DNA from: Ovoidimarina sp039190895
GTDB lineage: Bacteria; Pseudomonadota; Alphaproteobacteria; Rhodobacterales; Rhodobacteraceae
Reading direction: 5' to 3'
DNA length: 50,226 bases
NCBI GenBank assembly: GCA_039190895.1
Contig: JBCCXY010000010.1
Span: 1-50,226 of the forward strand
Below are positions 16,864 to 26,396 of this stretch, piece by piece (the stretch's first letter is position 1; each line of letters begins with the position of its first letter). The notes beneath the pieces were generated by a model. The model had not been told where the DNA came from. It searched no databases and worked only from the letters and a program-made list of their open reading frames with translations. The translations under genes were made by a program, and so were the position numbers.

Positions 16864-17085
16864 TCAAGGTCGCGAGCTTGACCGACCAATCTTCGCTCCC
16901 ATGACTTCCGCAGCTTGTCGAAGCGGATCGTCTGCGAGATGCGCATACCTTTGGGTGGTCAGTGGGTTTGTGTGTCCTAACAAACGCCCCACGATTGCCA
17001 GGCTCATGCCACTCGATACCAGGTGTGACGCATGCGTGTGGCGATTCTCGTTGATACGGTAATCAACCAGATCCGATCCCTGCAC
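16864..17085 (-). pseudogene. Remnant of a tyrosine recombinase/phage integrase (catalytic C-terminus)
   Basis: About 73 codons remain. RHTHASHLVSSGM, IVGRLLGHTNPLTTQRYAHL and DDPLRQAAEVMG are the final catalytic segment of tyrosine recombinases: the box II Arg with adjacent His, the GH pair and the nucleophilic Tyr in TQRY. The N-terminal arm-binding and core domains and the first catalytic Arg are missing; the sequence upstream (to about 17370) shows no further homology. It lies between the cyanate regulator and the TonB-receptor operon, marking a likely past integration boundary. Confidence 0.82.
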
Positions 17086-17389
17086 GGCTCACCACTGAAA
17101 TCTGCAGACAACCTGCTTTCCTGAAGCTACTGGCAAAAAGCCGTACGGGTCCTCCATGCACCCAGCGATGTGCGTATGACTTGGCGAGCGTATTGTTGCC
17201 GATCGTTTCACAATGTGTATGCGATCTGAGGGGTAATCTCCGTTTACAACACATTCAGCCACTGTTAACTATCTTTTCGGCCAGCCTGCTGGCTTTGCCA
17301 CGCCCGCCTACTTTCACACGTAGGTACGTAGCTCAAATCGTTGAAGATGTCGGCGCAAGCCGACTTCCGGTTTGACTGGGTGGTTACGT
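17086..17389. other. Leader region of the TonB-receptor operon
   Basis: About 300 bp between the integrase remnant and the receptor gene, with no gene seen. It is less GC-rich than its surroundings in places (for example 17240-17275, ACAACACATTCAGCC onward). It presumably holds the promoter of the thirteen-gene run. I found no convincing Fur, Irr, RirA or Zur box by eye. Confidence 0.5.
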
Positions 17390-19495
17390 ATGGGGTTTCC
17401 CAAAAACGACTTGCGGGCGTTCTACGCCGCGCATTGCATACAGCTTGTGGTGGCGGGGCTTGCCGGTGCGCTTGCAGCCGTGCCGTCATCGGCGCAGGAG
17501 GGCGACGCGTTTGTTTTGCCCGAGCTTGTGTTCGAAGGCACAAAGGTCGAGCGAGAGTTCGTAGACGTTACCGAAAGCGTCGGTGTTCTGACCGCGGATC
17601 GCATCGCCGAGCAGGGGATTGATGACCTGCGAGATGGCTTCAACCAGCTCGGCAACGTCCGGTTGTTCGAAGGCAATCGGGGAGAGAATGGCTTCACCAT
17701 TCGGGGGCTGAACTCTGAAGGGATCACTGAATCCTTCAACAACGCGCCTCTGACCTCGGTGATCATCGACGGCGCCACGCAATCGCGTGAGGCGACCCGG
17801 CGCGGGGCGCGGGGCCTTTGGGACGTCGAGCAAGTGGAGGTCTATCGCGGCCCGCAATCGACGCTTCAGGGGCGCGGATCGCTTGCCGGGGCGGTGATCG
17901 TCGAAACCAAGTCACCGACCTTCGAGTTTGAAGGCGAAGTTCGTGGGACTATCGGTCAGGACGACCGCACCGACGCCGCCTTTGTCGTCTCCGGGCCGAT
18001 CACCGAAGAACTGGCGTTCCGTTTGAGCGGTGAGACGCGCGCAAAGACGCGTGATATCAGCTTCAACCTGCCCGCAAATGAAATCATCCGCGAGGATCGC
18101 TTCCGCAATCTACGCGGCAAGTTGCTGTACGAACCGGCCGAGATCCCGGGCCTATTGCTGGAGTTCACGCTCAGCGACACCTACGACAAGCCAGGCGTCA
18201 ACGCGGTCAACAGCGCAGACTTCTTCGACCGCCAGTTCAATTCGGCGCCCACAACCGCTGTCGAGATTCGCGAAGCGGACAACCTGAACGCCACGCTCAA
18301 GGCGACCTATGCCTTTGGCGAAGCGATGGAACTGACGTCCATCACCGCGCTTATCGACTCAGAGACGTCGATCAGCACACCGGCAGGCGCCAGTTTCCAG
18401 CGGGATGAGTTTCGGGCCGGCGAGGACTTTACCCAGGATGTGCGGCTGACCTTCGGGGATAGCGGCGATGTCGTCTCGGGCGTCGTAGGGCTTTTCTATG
18501 GCCGGTTCACCCTGCCACGCGACTCGCTGGTGACCTTCGACAATGGCACAACGGTCAGCGTGGTCCAGGACATCACGTCGAACGACCGGACCGAAAGTTA
18601 CGGCATCTATGGCGACGTCCGCTGGCGCTTTGCCGACAACTGGATCCTGCTCGCGGGCGGGCGGTACAGCTATGAAGTCGTCACCGAGGACGCCTCGGGT
18701 GTCTCCTTCGGATCTCCGGTCGATACGCAAAACAGTGCATCCTTTGGCGTGTTCCTTCCAAAAATCGGTCTGGCTTACGAATTCGATGAATTCCGAACTT
18801 TGTCTTTCACGATTACGGAAGGGTATCGCTCTGGATTTACAGACGTGTCCGCAAGCGGATTGTTCGTTGTCGATCCCGAGTTTCTGACGTCTTACGAATT
18901 GGGATACAAAGCCGAGGACCCGGATGGGAATTGGCGCTTTGGGGTGACGGCATTTCTGTCTGAATACAAGGATCAGCAAATTGTCGCGGACGCGACGCCA
19001 TTTCCACGAACCGTGAACGCGGGTGAATCCCGGATGTACGGGGCCGAATTGGAAGGGTCCTATTCCTTTGACAACGGCCTTGATGTCTTTGGCTCCGCCG
19101 GTCTCCTGAAAACGGAATTCACTGATTTCGTAGTGGCGAGCGGGGATCTGACGGGGAACGAGTTTCCCGAGGCGCCAGCCGTGACAGCCACCATCGGGGC
19201 CAACTACAAGGCGGACAAAGGTTTTTTTGCCTCGGCGCAGGCGAGCTACACGGACTCTTACTACAGCACCGGATCAATCGAAAACGATCCGGCGCTTCTG
19301 GTGGACTCCTTTACGCGCGTGGATGCGCAGATCGGCTATGAAATGGATAACGTCCGCTTCACTCTCTACGCGGACAACCTTTTCGACAGCGATTACGTCA
19401 CAAGCCTTAATAATACGAGCTTTGGCGCGGCGCCAGTCGAGGCAACGGTATCGGACCCGAGAACGATCGGCTTCGAAATCTCAGCGAAATTCTAA
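17390..19495 (+). CDS. TonB-dependent outer-membrane receptor
   Basis: About 701 residues from the ATG at 17390; an in-frame TTG at 17372 is the alternative start. A signal peptide ends near AAVPSSAQ, with a TonB-box-like PELVFEG shortly after. The plug domain (about 50-175) has DGFNQLGNVRLFEGNRGEN, FTIRGLNSEG, VEVYRGPQSTLQGRGSLAGA. The rest is a 22-strand-type barrel with aromatic-alternating strands, ending in SAKF (C-terminal Phe for BAM insertion). It imports a scarce ligand such as a ferric siderophore, using the ExbB/ExbD/TonB encoded downstream. Ligand identity is not evident. Confidence 0.93.
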   Translation: MGFPKNDLRAFYAAHCIQLVVAGLAGALAAVPSSAQEGDAFVLPELVFEGTKVEREFVDVTESVGVLTADRIAEQGIDDLRDGFNQLGNVRLFEGNRGENGFTIRGLNSEGITESFNNAPLTSVIIDGATQSREATRRGARGLWDVEQVEVYRGPQSTLQGRGSLAGAVIVETKSPTFEFEGEVRGTIGQDDRTDAAFVVSGPITEELAFRLSGETRAKTRDISFNLPANEIIREDRFRNLRGKLLYEPAEIPGLLLEFTLSDTYDKPGVNAVNSADFFDRQFNSAPTTAVEIREADNLNATLKATYAFGEAMELTSITALIDSETSISTPAGASFQRDEFRAGEDFTQDVRLTFGDSGDVVSGVVGLFYGRFTLPRDSLVTFDNGTTVSVVQDITSNDRTESYGIYGDVRWRFADNWILLAGGRYSYEVVTEDASGVSFGSPVDTQNSASFGVFLPKIGLAYEFDEFRTLSFTITEGYRSGFTDVSASGLFVVDPEFLTSYELGYKAEDPDGNWRFGVTAFLSEYKDQQIVADATPFPRTVNAGESRMYGAELEGSYSFDNGLDVFGSAGLLKTEFTDFVVASGDLTGNEFPEAPAVTATIGANYKADKGFFASAQASYTDSYYSTGSIENDPALLVDSFTRVDAQIGYEMDNVRFTLYADNLFDSDYVTSLNNTSFGAAPVEATVSDPRTIGFEISAKF

Positions 19496-19571
19496 GCGAA
19501 TAGGTCAGGCCTGTCGGGCCCGCACCGCTCTAGCGAGAAGACGCCAAAAACGCGAACTCAAGGGAACTGTA

Positions 19572-22500
19572 ATGAGCACCTATATTCGGAACGAACTTCT
19601 CATCGTCGATGCTGTCGTGGATGACTGGGAGCGGCTGTATCAGGACGTTACCGGACGCGCACACGTCCATGTGCTGATACCCGCAGAAGACGTATTTGAT
19701 GTCATCAGCCGTGAATTGGACACCGCAAGGTATGATGCCCTGCACATTGTCGGGCATGGCATGCCGGGTGCGATCAAGATGGCGGGTCGCGTCATCGACT
19801 TAAGCGTCGTCTCGGCATCCACTGACACGCTGCGGGGGTGGGGCGATGCGCTGATCGGATGCGACATCCTGATCTATGGCTGCGAAACCGGGGCGGGCGA
19901 TGCCGGACGCGCCTTTGTCCAAGCGATAGCCGATCTTACGGGTGCGCATGTTGCGGCGGCCAGTCAGGCGATTGGCGCGGGTCACTGGGATCTTGATGTC
20001 CATGTCGGTGGTGTCATGCACCCGGAGGTGATCTTCTCGGGCAACCTCCAGGGCTCGTACGCGTCGACCTTTGCGAATGTGACATTCTCGATTGACCCGC
20101 CGTTTTCGGTGGAATCGACGAACTCCCTGACGACGTTCAACTTCACGCTGGATGAGGCCCCGGCACCGGGTGAGTTCGTCAGCATCTATTTGTACGCTTC
20201 CACCGCGCCCGGAACGGCGCCGCAGGACGCAATTACCAACGAAATCAGCCAGTTCAACGTATTCGACCTGTTCGTTTCGGAGAATGTGGTGGGTATTCCG
20301 CTTGTGGTCGAAACAAACGGCGTGCCCGTTTACGACGCTGACGCCTCTGTTACGGCAGGAGCGTCGTCTGTGCCGGACTTCACAGTGTTCGAACTTCGGC
20401 TAACGCAGATAGAAAACTCGTTCACGATTTCTGGGTTCAATGACTTTGTTGACGATGGCCCGCGTACGGTCTTCTGGAACATCGCGGACAACCCGAATGA
20501 CGGGACGACGAACACAGTCACCAACGGAACGATTGAGTTCACCGAGGTTGACGATCCGTCCGAGCTGCCTGCCCAGAATGCTGACCCCGATGCGGTGAAT
20601 GACACTGCGACGGCGGATTTCGAGTCCCCGGTAACGGTCAGTGTCTTGGCAAACGATACCGATGCCGATGGCGATACGCTTTCGATTGCGTCGGTCACGC
20701 AGGGCTCCAACGGGTCCGTCGCGATTGATGGGACGAATGTGGTCTACACGCCCGATGCCGGGTTCTCGGGGCCGGACTCGTTTACCTATGAAGTATCCGA
20801 CGGGAATGGTGGCACCGATACGGCGACCGTGAACGTCACTGTGGGTGCGGCCCCACAAACGCCGATAGTCGGCTTCACCGTCGACACGACCACGTTGATC
20901 GAGGACGAAGGCACCGCCGTCACCTTCACCTTCAACGTCGATAATCTGCCCCCGGGTGGCGTTACCGTGGCTCTCGGTGTCTACCGTCCCGGCGAAAGTG
21001 GGACGAACCTGCTTGAGCGTGGGATCGGCGACTTCGACTTCTTCCCGCCGCCGCCGAACATTCAGTTCTCGGGTCTGGCTGGCCAGCCGTTCGGCTTCAA
21101 CGGGAACTCCGGCCTTGCCTTCACCATCGCGCAGGATGGGGCGACCATCACGCTGCCGATCTTTGACGACAATGACATTCCGCCGGATCAGCCGGGCGGG
21201 AATGCCAACACCGATTTCGGCATTGAAGAGCAGGTCTGGCGCCTGATCGACTTCTCGCTCGCCAACCCGCCGTTCAACACGGTCGATGAGTACGACGTTG
21301 CGCCGGGGCAGGGGGAAGTCACCCTGACCCTGAAGGACACCGCGAACTTCGATCCGGTTGCCGAAGACGACAGCGCCACGACTGCCTTCGACACCGAGGT
21401 CGAGATCGACGTTCTGTCGAACGACAGCGACCTTGAGGGCGACACTCTGGCCATCACCAGTTTCAGCGCGCCGACACAGGGCGGGACCGTAAGGATCGAG
21501 GATCAGGGCACCGATGACACCAGCGACGACACGCTGGTCTACACGCCGCTGGCCGGCTTCGAAGGGGAGGACACCTTCACCTATCTCGTCGGTGACGGGA
21601 ACGGCGGTGAGGATACAGCGACGGTCACGGTCACGGTCGAAGCGCAGCCGAACCGGGCGCCGGACGCCGTGAACGACTCGGCAAGCACCGGCTTCGATAC
21701 GCCGCTGACCTTGAATGTCCTGGCCAATGACACCGACGACGATGGCGACACGCTATCGGTCACGGGGGTCACGCAAGGGGCCAACGGGTCGGTCGTGATC
21801 GACGGAACGAACGTCGTCTACACGCCCAATGCCGGGTTCGAGGGCAACGACAGCTTCACCTACACGATTTCCGACGGAAACGGTGGGACGGACACCGCGA
21901 CGGTCTCGGTCACCGTAGACGCAGAGCCGAACACGGCGCCCGACGCCGCAAACGACTCGGCGGAGACGGATTTCGAGACGGCTGTCACGATCTCGGTCCT
22001 GTCGAACGACAATGATGTGGATGGGGACACCCTGTCGATCATCGGAGTGACACAGGGCGCGAACGGATCGGTCGCGATCGACGGGACGAACGTCGTCTAC
22101 ACTCCGGACGCCGGGTTCGAGGGGGACGATAGCTTCACCTACACGATCTCGGACGGGAACGGCGGGGAAGATACCGCAACGGTTTCCGTTACGGTCGCCG
22201 AAGAGCCCAACACAGCCCCCGACGCCGCGAACGACACGGCGGGCACCGGGTTCGAGACGCCGGTGACGATCAACGTGCTCGCCAACGACACCGATGATGA
22301 CGGGGACACGCTGTCGATTTCGGGGGTCACGCAGGGGGCCAACGGGTCGGTCGTGATTGACGGGACGAGCGTGGTTTACACGCCGGACGCCGGGTTCGAG
22401 GGGGTCGATACGTTCACCTACACAATCTCGGACGGGAACGGTGGGGAAGACACCGCGACGGTCGAGGTGACGGTGGATGCAGAGCCCAATACCGCGCCTG

Positions 22501-24737
22501 ACGCTGTGAACGACACGGCGGGCACCGGTTTCGAAACTCCGGTGACGATTTCGGTGCTGGCGAACGACACCGATGACGATGGCGATGCGCTGTCGATCAC
22601 CGACGTCACGCAGGGTGCCAACGGGTCGGTCGTGATCGACGGCGCCAGCGTCGTCTACACTCCGGATGCCGGTTTCGAGGGTGACGACAGTTTCACCTAC
22701 ACGATCTCCGATGGGAACGGCGGCACCGACACCGCGACCGTTGCGGTCACCGTGGACGCGGCGCCGAACACGGCACCAGATGCGGTGAACGACATGGCGG
22801 GGACGGGCTTTGAGACGCCTGTCACCGTGAATGTCCTTGCCAACGATACCGATGACGATGGCGATACGCTGTCGGTGTCTGGTGTTACGCAGGGCGCCAA
22901 TGGGTCGGTCATGATCGACGGGACGAGCGTCGTCTATACGCCGGATGCAGGCTTCTCGGGCGATGACAGCTTCACCTACACGATCTCGGACGGGAACGGT
23001 GGGACGGACACCGCCACGGTCGCCGTCACGGTGGATGCGGAGCCAAATACGGCGCCGGACGCGGTGGACGACACCGCCCGGACGGGCTTCCAGACGCCGC
23101 TGACCGTCGCTGTTCTGGCGAACGATTCCGATGAAGACGGCGACGCGCTTTCGATCACCGGGGTTACGCAGGGCGCAAATGGGTCGGTCGTGATCGATGG
23201 AGCCAGCGTGGTCTATACGCCGGATGCCGGGTTCGAGGGGGACGACAGCTTCACCTACACGATCTCCGACGGAAACGGTGGAACGGACACCGCGACGGTG
23301 TCGGTCACCGTCGACTCACAGCCCAACTCGGCGCCCGATGCGGTGGACGACACCGCCGGGACGGCCTTTGGGACGCCGGTTACGGTCAGCGTGCTGGCGA
23401 ACGACACAGATGATGACGGCGACGCGCTGTCCGTCACCGGTGTCACGCAAGGTGGCAACGGGTCGGTCGTAATCGACGGAACCAACATCATCTACACGCC
23501 AGACGCGGGTTTCTCGGGCGGAGACAGCTTCACCTACACCGTCGATGACGGGAATGGCGGGACCGACACGGCAACCGTGGCGGTCACGGTCGAAGATAAC
23601 GTTGTGGTCCCGGATCCAGTCGTCTCGGTCTCAATCTCACCCGACACGCTGATCGAGGATGAGGGCACGGCAGCCGTCATCTCTATCGCTGTGGAGGGTG
23701 ACATCCCGGACGGCGGTCTTCTCGTTCCTTTGAGCTTTCTCAACGTCAACACTGCGGACGGCGCGGTCGATGACAGGCCACTTGGAGACTTCGACGTCTT
23801 TGCGGCGGTCTTTGGCGGCGGGTTTGTCGGGGTTGAACTGGTGCGCGGGTGGACGGCCAATGACGGCCTCACGCTTCGCGTGCTCGACAACACCGCGTCG
23901 ATCACCCTGCCGATCTTCGACGACCCCGACCGCGCGCCGGGCGAACCGGGCTTCAATGTCAACGACGACATCGGCATCGAAGAGACCACCATCACGATTG
24001 TTACGCAGGACGACCAGGGCACCGTGTTCGACGGCTTCGCGATCTCCCAAACCGCTGGCTCTGACACGGTGACCCTGCGCGACATGGCGAACTTCGATCC
24101 GGTGGCCCAGGATGACAGCGCGACGACCGCGTTCGAGACCTCTACCACGGTCGATGTCCTGGCCAACGATACGGATCTGGACGGCGATACATTGTCGGTC
24201 AGTTCCGTCTCGCAGGGCGCGAACGGGTCGGTCGTGATCGACGGCACCAGCGTCGTCTACACGCCCAATGCCGGGTTCTCGGGCGATGACAGCTTCACCT
24301 ATACCGTCTCGGACGGGAATGGCGGGACAGACACGGCCACCGTGGCGGTCACCGTGGAAGACGGGGGCGGCGTTGTGCTGAACCCGGTCATCGGCACCGC
24401 GAGGTCCGAGCTGCTTCGGGGCACCGACGGCGACGACCTGATCGACGGCAAGGGTGGCGTGTTCGACCGCCTGTTCGGCGGTGAGGGCGCGGACACGTTC
24501 GTGTTCGGTGACGAAGCGAGCGACGGCAAGGCCGACCGGGACGTGATCTTCGACTACGCCGCAGGCGTGGACCAGATCCTGCTGGAGAATGGCGCAAGCG
24601 TCGCCTCGTTCACCGAGTTCCGGGGCAACGTTGTGCTGGAGCTGGAAGGCGACGGCGACCTGATCATCGTTAATGGAACGGGGAACCTGACGTTCGACGA
24701 TCTAACGATCGTGAACGACGAGTTCTCATTCATTTGA
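19572..24737 (+). CDS. Giant DUF4347 / tandem-95 (cadherin-like) / RTX surface protein
   Basis: 1721 residues from the ATG at 19572 (AAGGGA upstream); the open frame extends into the receptor gene, but that part is a shadow. Residues 1-160 are a DUF4347 domain (LLIVDAVVDDWERLYQDV, LHIVGHGMPGAIKM, LIYGCETGAGDAGRAFVQ). An Ig-like stretch follows, then ten tandem-95 repeats (VLANDTDDDGDTLS, YTPDAGF, FTYTISDGNGGTDTATV). Two Calx-beta-like domains (about 430-590 and 1345-1503, each with LIEDEGTA) interrupt the array. The last 120 residues hold an RTX-like GTDGDDLIDGKGG and DTFVFG..DVIFDY, a type I secretion tail. There is no N-terminal signal peptide. It is acidic and probably calcium-stiffened on the cell surface. 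No HlyB/HlyD pair is nearby. Confidence 0.9.
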   Translation: MSTYIRNELLIVDAVVDDWERLYQDVTGRAHVHVLIPAEDVFDVISRELDTARYDALHIVGHGMPGAIKMAGRVIDLSVVSASTDTLRGWGDALIGCDILIYGCETGAGDAGRAFVQAIADLTGAHVAAASQAIGAGHWDLDVHVGGVMHPEVIFSGNLQGSYASTFANVTFSIDPPFSVESTNSLTTFNFTLDEAPAPGEFVSIYLYASTAPGTAPQDAITNEISQFNVFDLFVSENVVGIPLVVETNGVPVYDADASVTAGASSVPDFTVFELRLTQIENSFTISGFNDFVDDGPRTVFWNIADNPNDGTTNTVTNGTIEFTEVDDPSELPAQNADPDAVNDTATADFESPVTVSVLANDTDADGDTLSIASVTQGSNGSVAIDGTNVVYTPDAGFSGPDSFTYEVSDGNGGTDTATVNVTVGAAPQTPIVGFTVDTTTLIEDEGTAVTFTFNVDNLPPGGVTVALGVYRPGESGTNLLERGIGDFDFFPPPPNIQFSGLAGQPFGFNGNSGLAFTIAQDGATITLPIFDDNDIPPDQPGGNANTDFGIEEQVWRLIDFSLANPPFNTVDEYDVAPGQGEVTLTLKDTANFDPVAEDDSATTAFDTEVEIDVLSNDSDLEGDTLAITSFSAPTQGGTVRIEDQGTDDTSDDTLVYTPLAGFEGEDTFTYLVGDGNGGEDTATVTVTVEAQPNRAPDAVNDSASTGFDTPLTLNVLANDTDDDGDTLSVTGVTQGANGSVVIDGTNVVYTPNAGFEGNDSFTYTISDGNGGTDTATVSVTVDAEPNTAPDAANDSAETDFETAVTISVLSNDNDVDGDTLSIIGVTQGANGSVAIDGTNVVYTPDAGFEGDDSFTYTISDGNGGEDTATVSVTVAEEPNTAPDAANDTAGTGFETPVTINVLANDTDDDGDTLSISGVTQGANGSVVIDGTSVVYTPDAGFEGVDTFTYTISDGNGGEDTATVEVTVDAEPNTAPDAVNDTAGTGFETPVTISVLANDTDDDGDALSITDVTQGANGSVVIDGASVVYTPDAGFEGDDSFTYTISDGNGGTDTATVAVTVDAAPNTAPDAVNDMAGTGFETPVTVNVLANDTDDDGDTLSVSGVTQGANGSVMIDGTSVVYTPDAGFSGDDSFTYTISDGNGGTDTATVAVTVDAEPNTAPDAVDDTARTGFQTPLTVAVLANDSDEDGDALSITGVTQGANGSVVIDGASVVYTPDAGFEGDDSFTYTISDGNGGTDTATVSVTVDSQPNSAPDAVDDTAGTAFGTPVTVSVLANDTDDDGDALSVTGVTQGGNGSVVIDGTNIIYTPDAGFSGGDSFTYTVDDGNGGTDTATVAVTVEDNVVVPDPVVSVSISPDTLIEDEGTAAVISIAVEGDIPDGGLLVPLSFLNVNTADGAVDDRPLGDFDVFAAVFGGGFVGVELVRGWTANDGLTLRVLDNTASITLPIFDDPDRAPGEPGFNVNDDIGIEETTITIVTQDDQGTVFDGFAISQTAGSDTVTLRDMANFDPVAQDDSATTAFETSTTVDVLANDTDLDGDTLSVSSVSQGANGSVVIDGTSVVYTPNAGFSGDDSFTYTVSDGNGGTDTATVAVTVEDGGGVVLNPVIGTARSELLRGTDGDDLIDGKGGVFDRLFGGEGADTFVFGDEASDGKADRDVIFDYAAGVDQILLENGASVASFTEFRGNVVLELEGDGDLIIVNGTGNLTFDDLTIVNDEFSFI
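21651..23603 (+). repeat. Seven tandem 279-bp coding repeats
   Basis: Units begin at 21651, 21930, 22209, 22488, 22767, 23046 and 23325, an exact 279-bp (93-codon) period starting at N-[RTS]-APD. Many blocks are nearly identical between units at the DNA level. Three diverged copies lie outside this array. It encodes the uninterrupted part of the tandem-95 array of the giant surface protein. Confidence 0.93.
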
Positions 24738-24753
24738 CGTGAGGAGCAGAAAC

Positions 24754-25347
24754 ATGCTGACACGAGCCAAAACTTCCATCTGCGCCTTGGCCCTGTGCCT
24801 GGGCGCCACCACAGCCGGGGCAGCGTCGCTGGGCCTGACGACCGGCGATCCGACCATCCTGGCGGACGACACCGTTCTATTGTTCGGCTTCGGCGACCTG
24901 ATCGCGGGCGCCTCGGTCACCAGCGACAGCGGCGGGCTGGGTAGCCTGGGGGAGGTCTTTTTCTCGGTCAACGAGAGTTTCGGAGGCTTCTCGGTGGATG
25001 AGGTGCCGTTCAATGAAGCCCTGGCCAGCAGCACGCTGCTGGCCACCGGCTTCACCGACGGCACGGCGGAGTTTCAGTTCGGTGGACTGACCGGCACGGC
25101 GGCCGCCCAATTCGGCGCGAGCGCATTGATCGAGGTGACGTTCCTCGATGATCTGGGGCCCCGGACCTCTTTGTTCGACGGCTTGGTCGATGACGAGTTC
25201 TACGGCGCCAACATCTCGATCTCTTCAGTGCAGTCGACCGTGATCCCGCTTCCGGCAACCGCGTTGCTGCTCGCCACGGGGCTTCTGGGGATCGGCATGC
25301 TGCGACGGCAGCGCAAGACAGGAGGTTCGGTTTGGACCAACGACTGA
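24754..25347 (+). CDS. VPLPA-CTERM sorting-domain protein
   Basis: 197 residues from the ATG at 24754, with GAGGAG upstream. A signal peptide (MLTRAKTSICALALCLGATT, cleavage near AGAAS) leads into a beta-rich, acidic secreted domain (PTILADDTVLLFGFGDL, GLGSLGEVFFSVNESFGGFS). The C-terminus is VIPLPATALLLATGLLGIGM then RRQRK, the VPLPA-CTERM tripartite signal (motif, membrane helix, basic cluster). Exosortases of Rhodobacterales process this signal. The last 16 bases overlap the exbB start, so it is firmly in the operon. I do not recognise the body domain. Being embedded in a TonB operon is odd and suggests an envelope-anchored partner of the uptake system. Confidence 0.85.
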   Translation: MLTRAKTSICALALCLGATTAGAASLGLTTGDPTILADDTVLLFGFGDLIAGASVTSDSGGLGSLGEVFFSVNESFGGFSVDEVPFNEALASSTLLATGFTDGTAEFQFGGLTGTAAAQFGASALIEVTFLDDLGPRTSLFDGLVDDEFYGANISISSVQSTVIPLPATALLLATGLLGIGMLRRQRKTGGSVWTND

Positions 25348-26003
25348 ACGACATACAGGAATTCCTGGTTCAGGGCGGCGTGGTGATCTGGTTGATCGCC
25401 GCGCTGTCGGTTTTGACGGCGGCCCTGATCCTTTGGAAACTCTATCGTCTTGCGGCGATGGGGGCCTGGTCGGGCCGCCATTCGCGCCGCGCCGTCGACC
25501 TTTGGTCGGAAGGTGAGGCCCGTGCCGCGCGGGAGGTTCTGGCCTCGCGCCGATCCATCCGGTCACGTTTCGCGATGGAGGCGATGGCGGCGCGCCAGAA
25601 CGGCGCGTTGGATTCGACCGAACAGCGGGAGGAGCTTGTCCGCATCGCCAAGGAACTGCTGGCAAGTGCCCGAAGCGGTCTGCGCCCACTGGAGTTGATT
25701 GCGACCATCGCCCCGCTTCTGGGCCTGCTCGGCACCGTGATCGGCATGATCGCCGCCTTCCAGGCACTGCAGGAGGCCGGCGCGCGCGCCGACCCGTCAG
25801 CGCTCGCAGGCGGCATCTGGGAGGCGCTGCTGACGACCGCTGCCGGGATGGCCGTGGCGATCCCCGCTTCGATGGCCCTGTCGTGGTTCGAAAGCGTCGC
25901 GGATGCGATCCAACGCGATCTGGAGGATATCGGCACCAAGATCCTGACCCGTGGTCGGGCGCCGGAACCCGTCGCGCCGGAACCGTTGCGAGAGGCGGCC
26001 TGA
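25332..26003 (+). CDS. exbB: MotA/TolQ/ExbB proton-channel family protein
   Basis: 223 residues, initiated at a TTG (25332) with GGAGG upstream inside the preceding gene. There are three membrane segments: VIWLIAALSVLTAALILWKL, then after a cytoplasmic loop LELIATIAPLLGLLGTVIGM (the conserved ExbB/TolQ pore helix) and EALLTTAAGMAVAIPASMAL. ALAGGIWEALLTTAAG is the family signature. With ExbD it forms the proton channel that powers TonB at the inner membrane. Its place in this cluster argues for a dedicated energiser rather than a TolQ. Confidence 0.93.
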   Translation: MDQRLNDIQEFLVQGGVVIWLIAALSVLTAALILWKLYRLAAMGAWSGRHSRRAVDLWSEGEARAAREVLASRRSIRSRFAMEAMAARQNGALDSTEQREELVRIAKELLASARSGLRPLELIATIAPLLGLLGTVIGMIAAFQALQEAGARADPSALAGGIWEALLTTAAGMAVAIPASMALSWFESVADAIQRDLEDIGTKILTRGRAPEPVAPEPLREAA

Positions 26004-26007
26004 CGCG

Positions 26008-26391
26008 ATGAACCTTGGGGGCACCAGAAAGAGCCGGAAGCCCAGTCTGACGCCGATGATCGACGTCGTGTTCCTGCTGCTTGTCTTCTTCATGCTCGCG
26101 GCACGCTTCGGGCAGGACATGGCGCTGGACATCGCGCTTGCGGGGCCCGGCGGGGCCGAGACGCCCTATACCGGGCCGCCCCGGATCATTGATGTGACGC
26201 CCGATGGCCAGCGCCTGAACGGCGTCTCGGTCGATCAGGCGCAATTGGCCCCGGAAGTGGCGCGGCTGACCGAAAGCCCCGACGACACGATCATCCTGCG
26301 CCCGCGCGACAACGCGGATCTGCAACGGGTGCTTGATGTGATGGGGTCGCTGTCGGCCGAGGGCTTCACCTCCCTCGTGCTGTTGGAGTGA
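26008..26391 (+). CDS. exbD: ExbD/TolR biopolymer transport protein (first copy)
   Basis: 127 residues from the ATG at 26008, 4 bp after the exbB stop; longer frames overlap exbB. It has the classic ExbD layout: a short basic cytoplasmic N-terminus (GGTRKSRKPSLTPMIDV), one membrane helix (VVFLLLVFFMLAA) and a periplasmic domain to the end. The Asp in PMIDVVF is the essential proton-relay residue. It assembles with ExbB. A second ExbD follows immediately, with a different sequence. Confidence 0.92.
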   Translation: MNLGGTRKSRKPSLTPMIDVVFLLLVFFMLAARFGQDMALDIALAGPGGAETPYTGPPRIIDVTPDGQRLNGVSVDQAQLAPEVARLTESPDDTIILRPRDNADLQRVLDVMGSLSAEGFTSLVLLE

Positions 26392-26396
26392 GCGCG

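Noticed and set aside
19227..19571. N-terminal extension of the giant surface protein into the receptor gene
   Set aside because: Basic, low-quality sequence overlapping the receptor in another frame; the ATG at 19572 with a ribosome-binding site begins the DUF4347 domain.
21651..23603. Regular repeats considered as a CRISPR array
   Set aside because: 279-bp coding units with no short repeat/spacer alternation and no cas genes.
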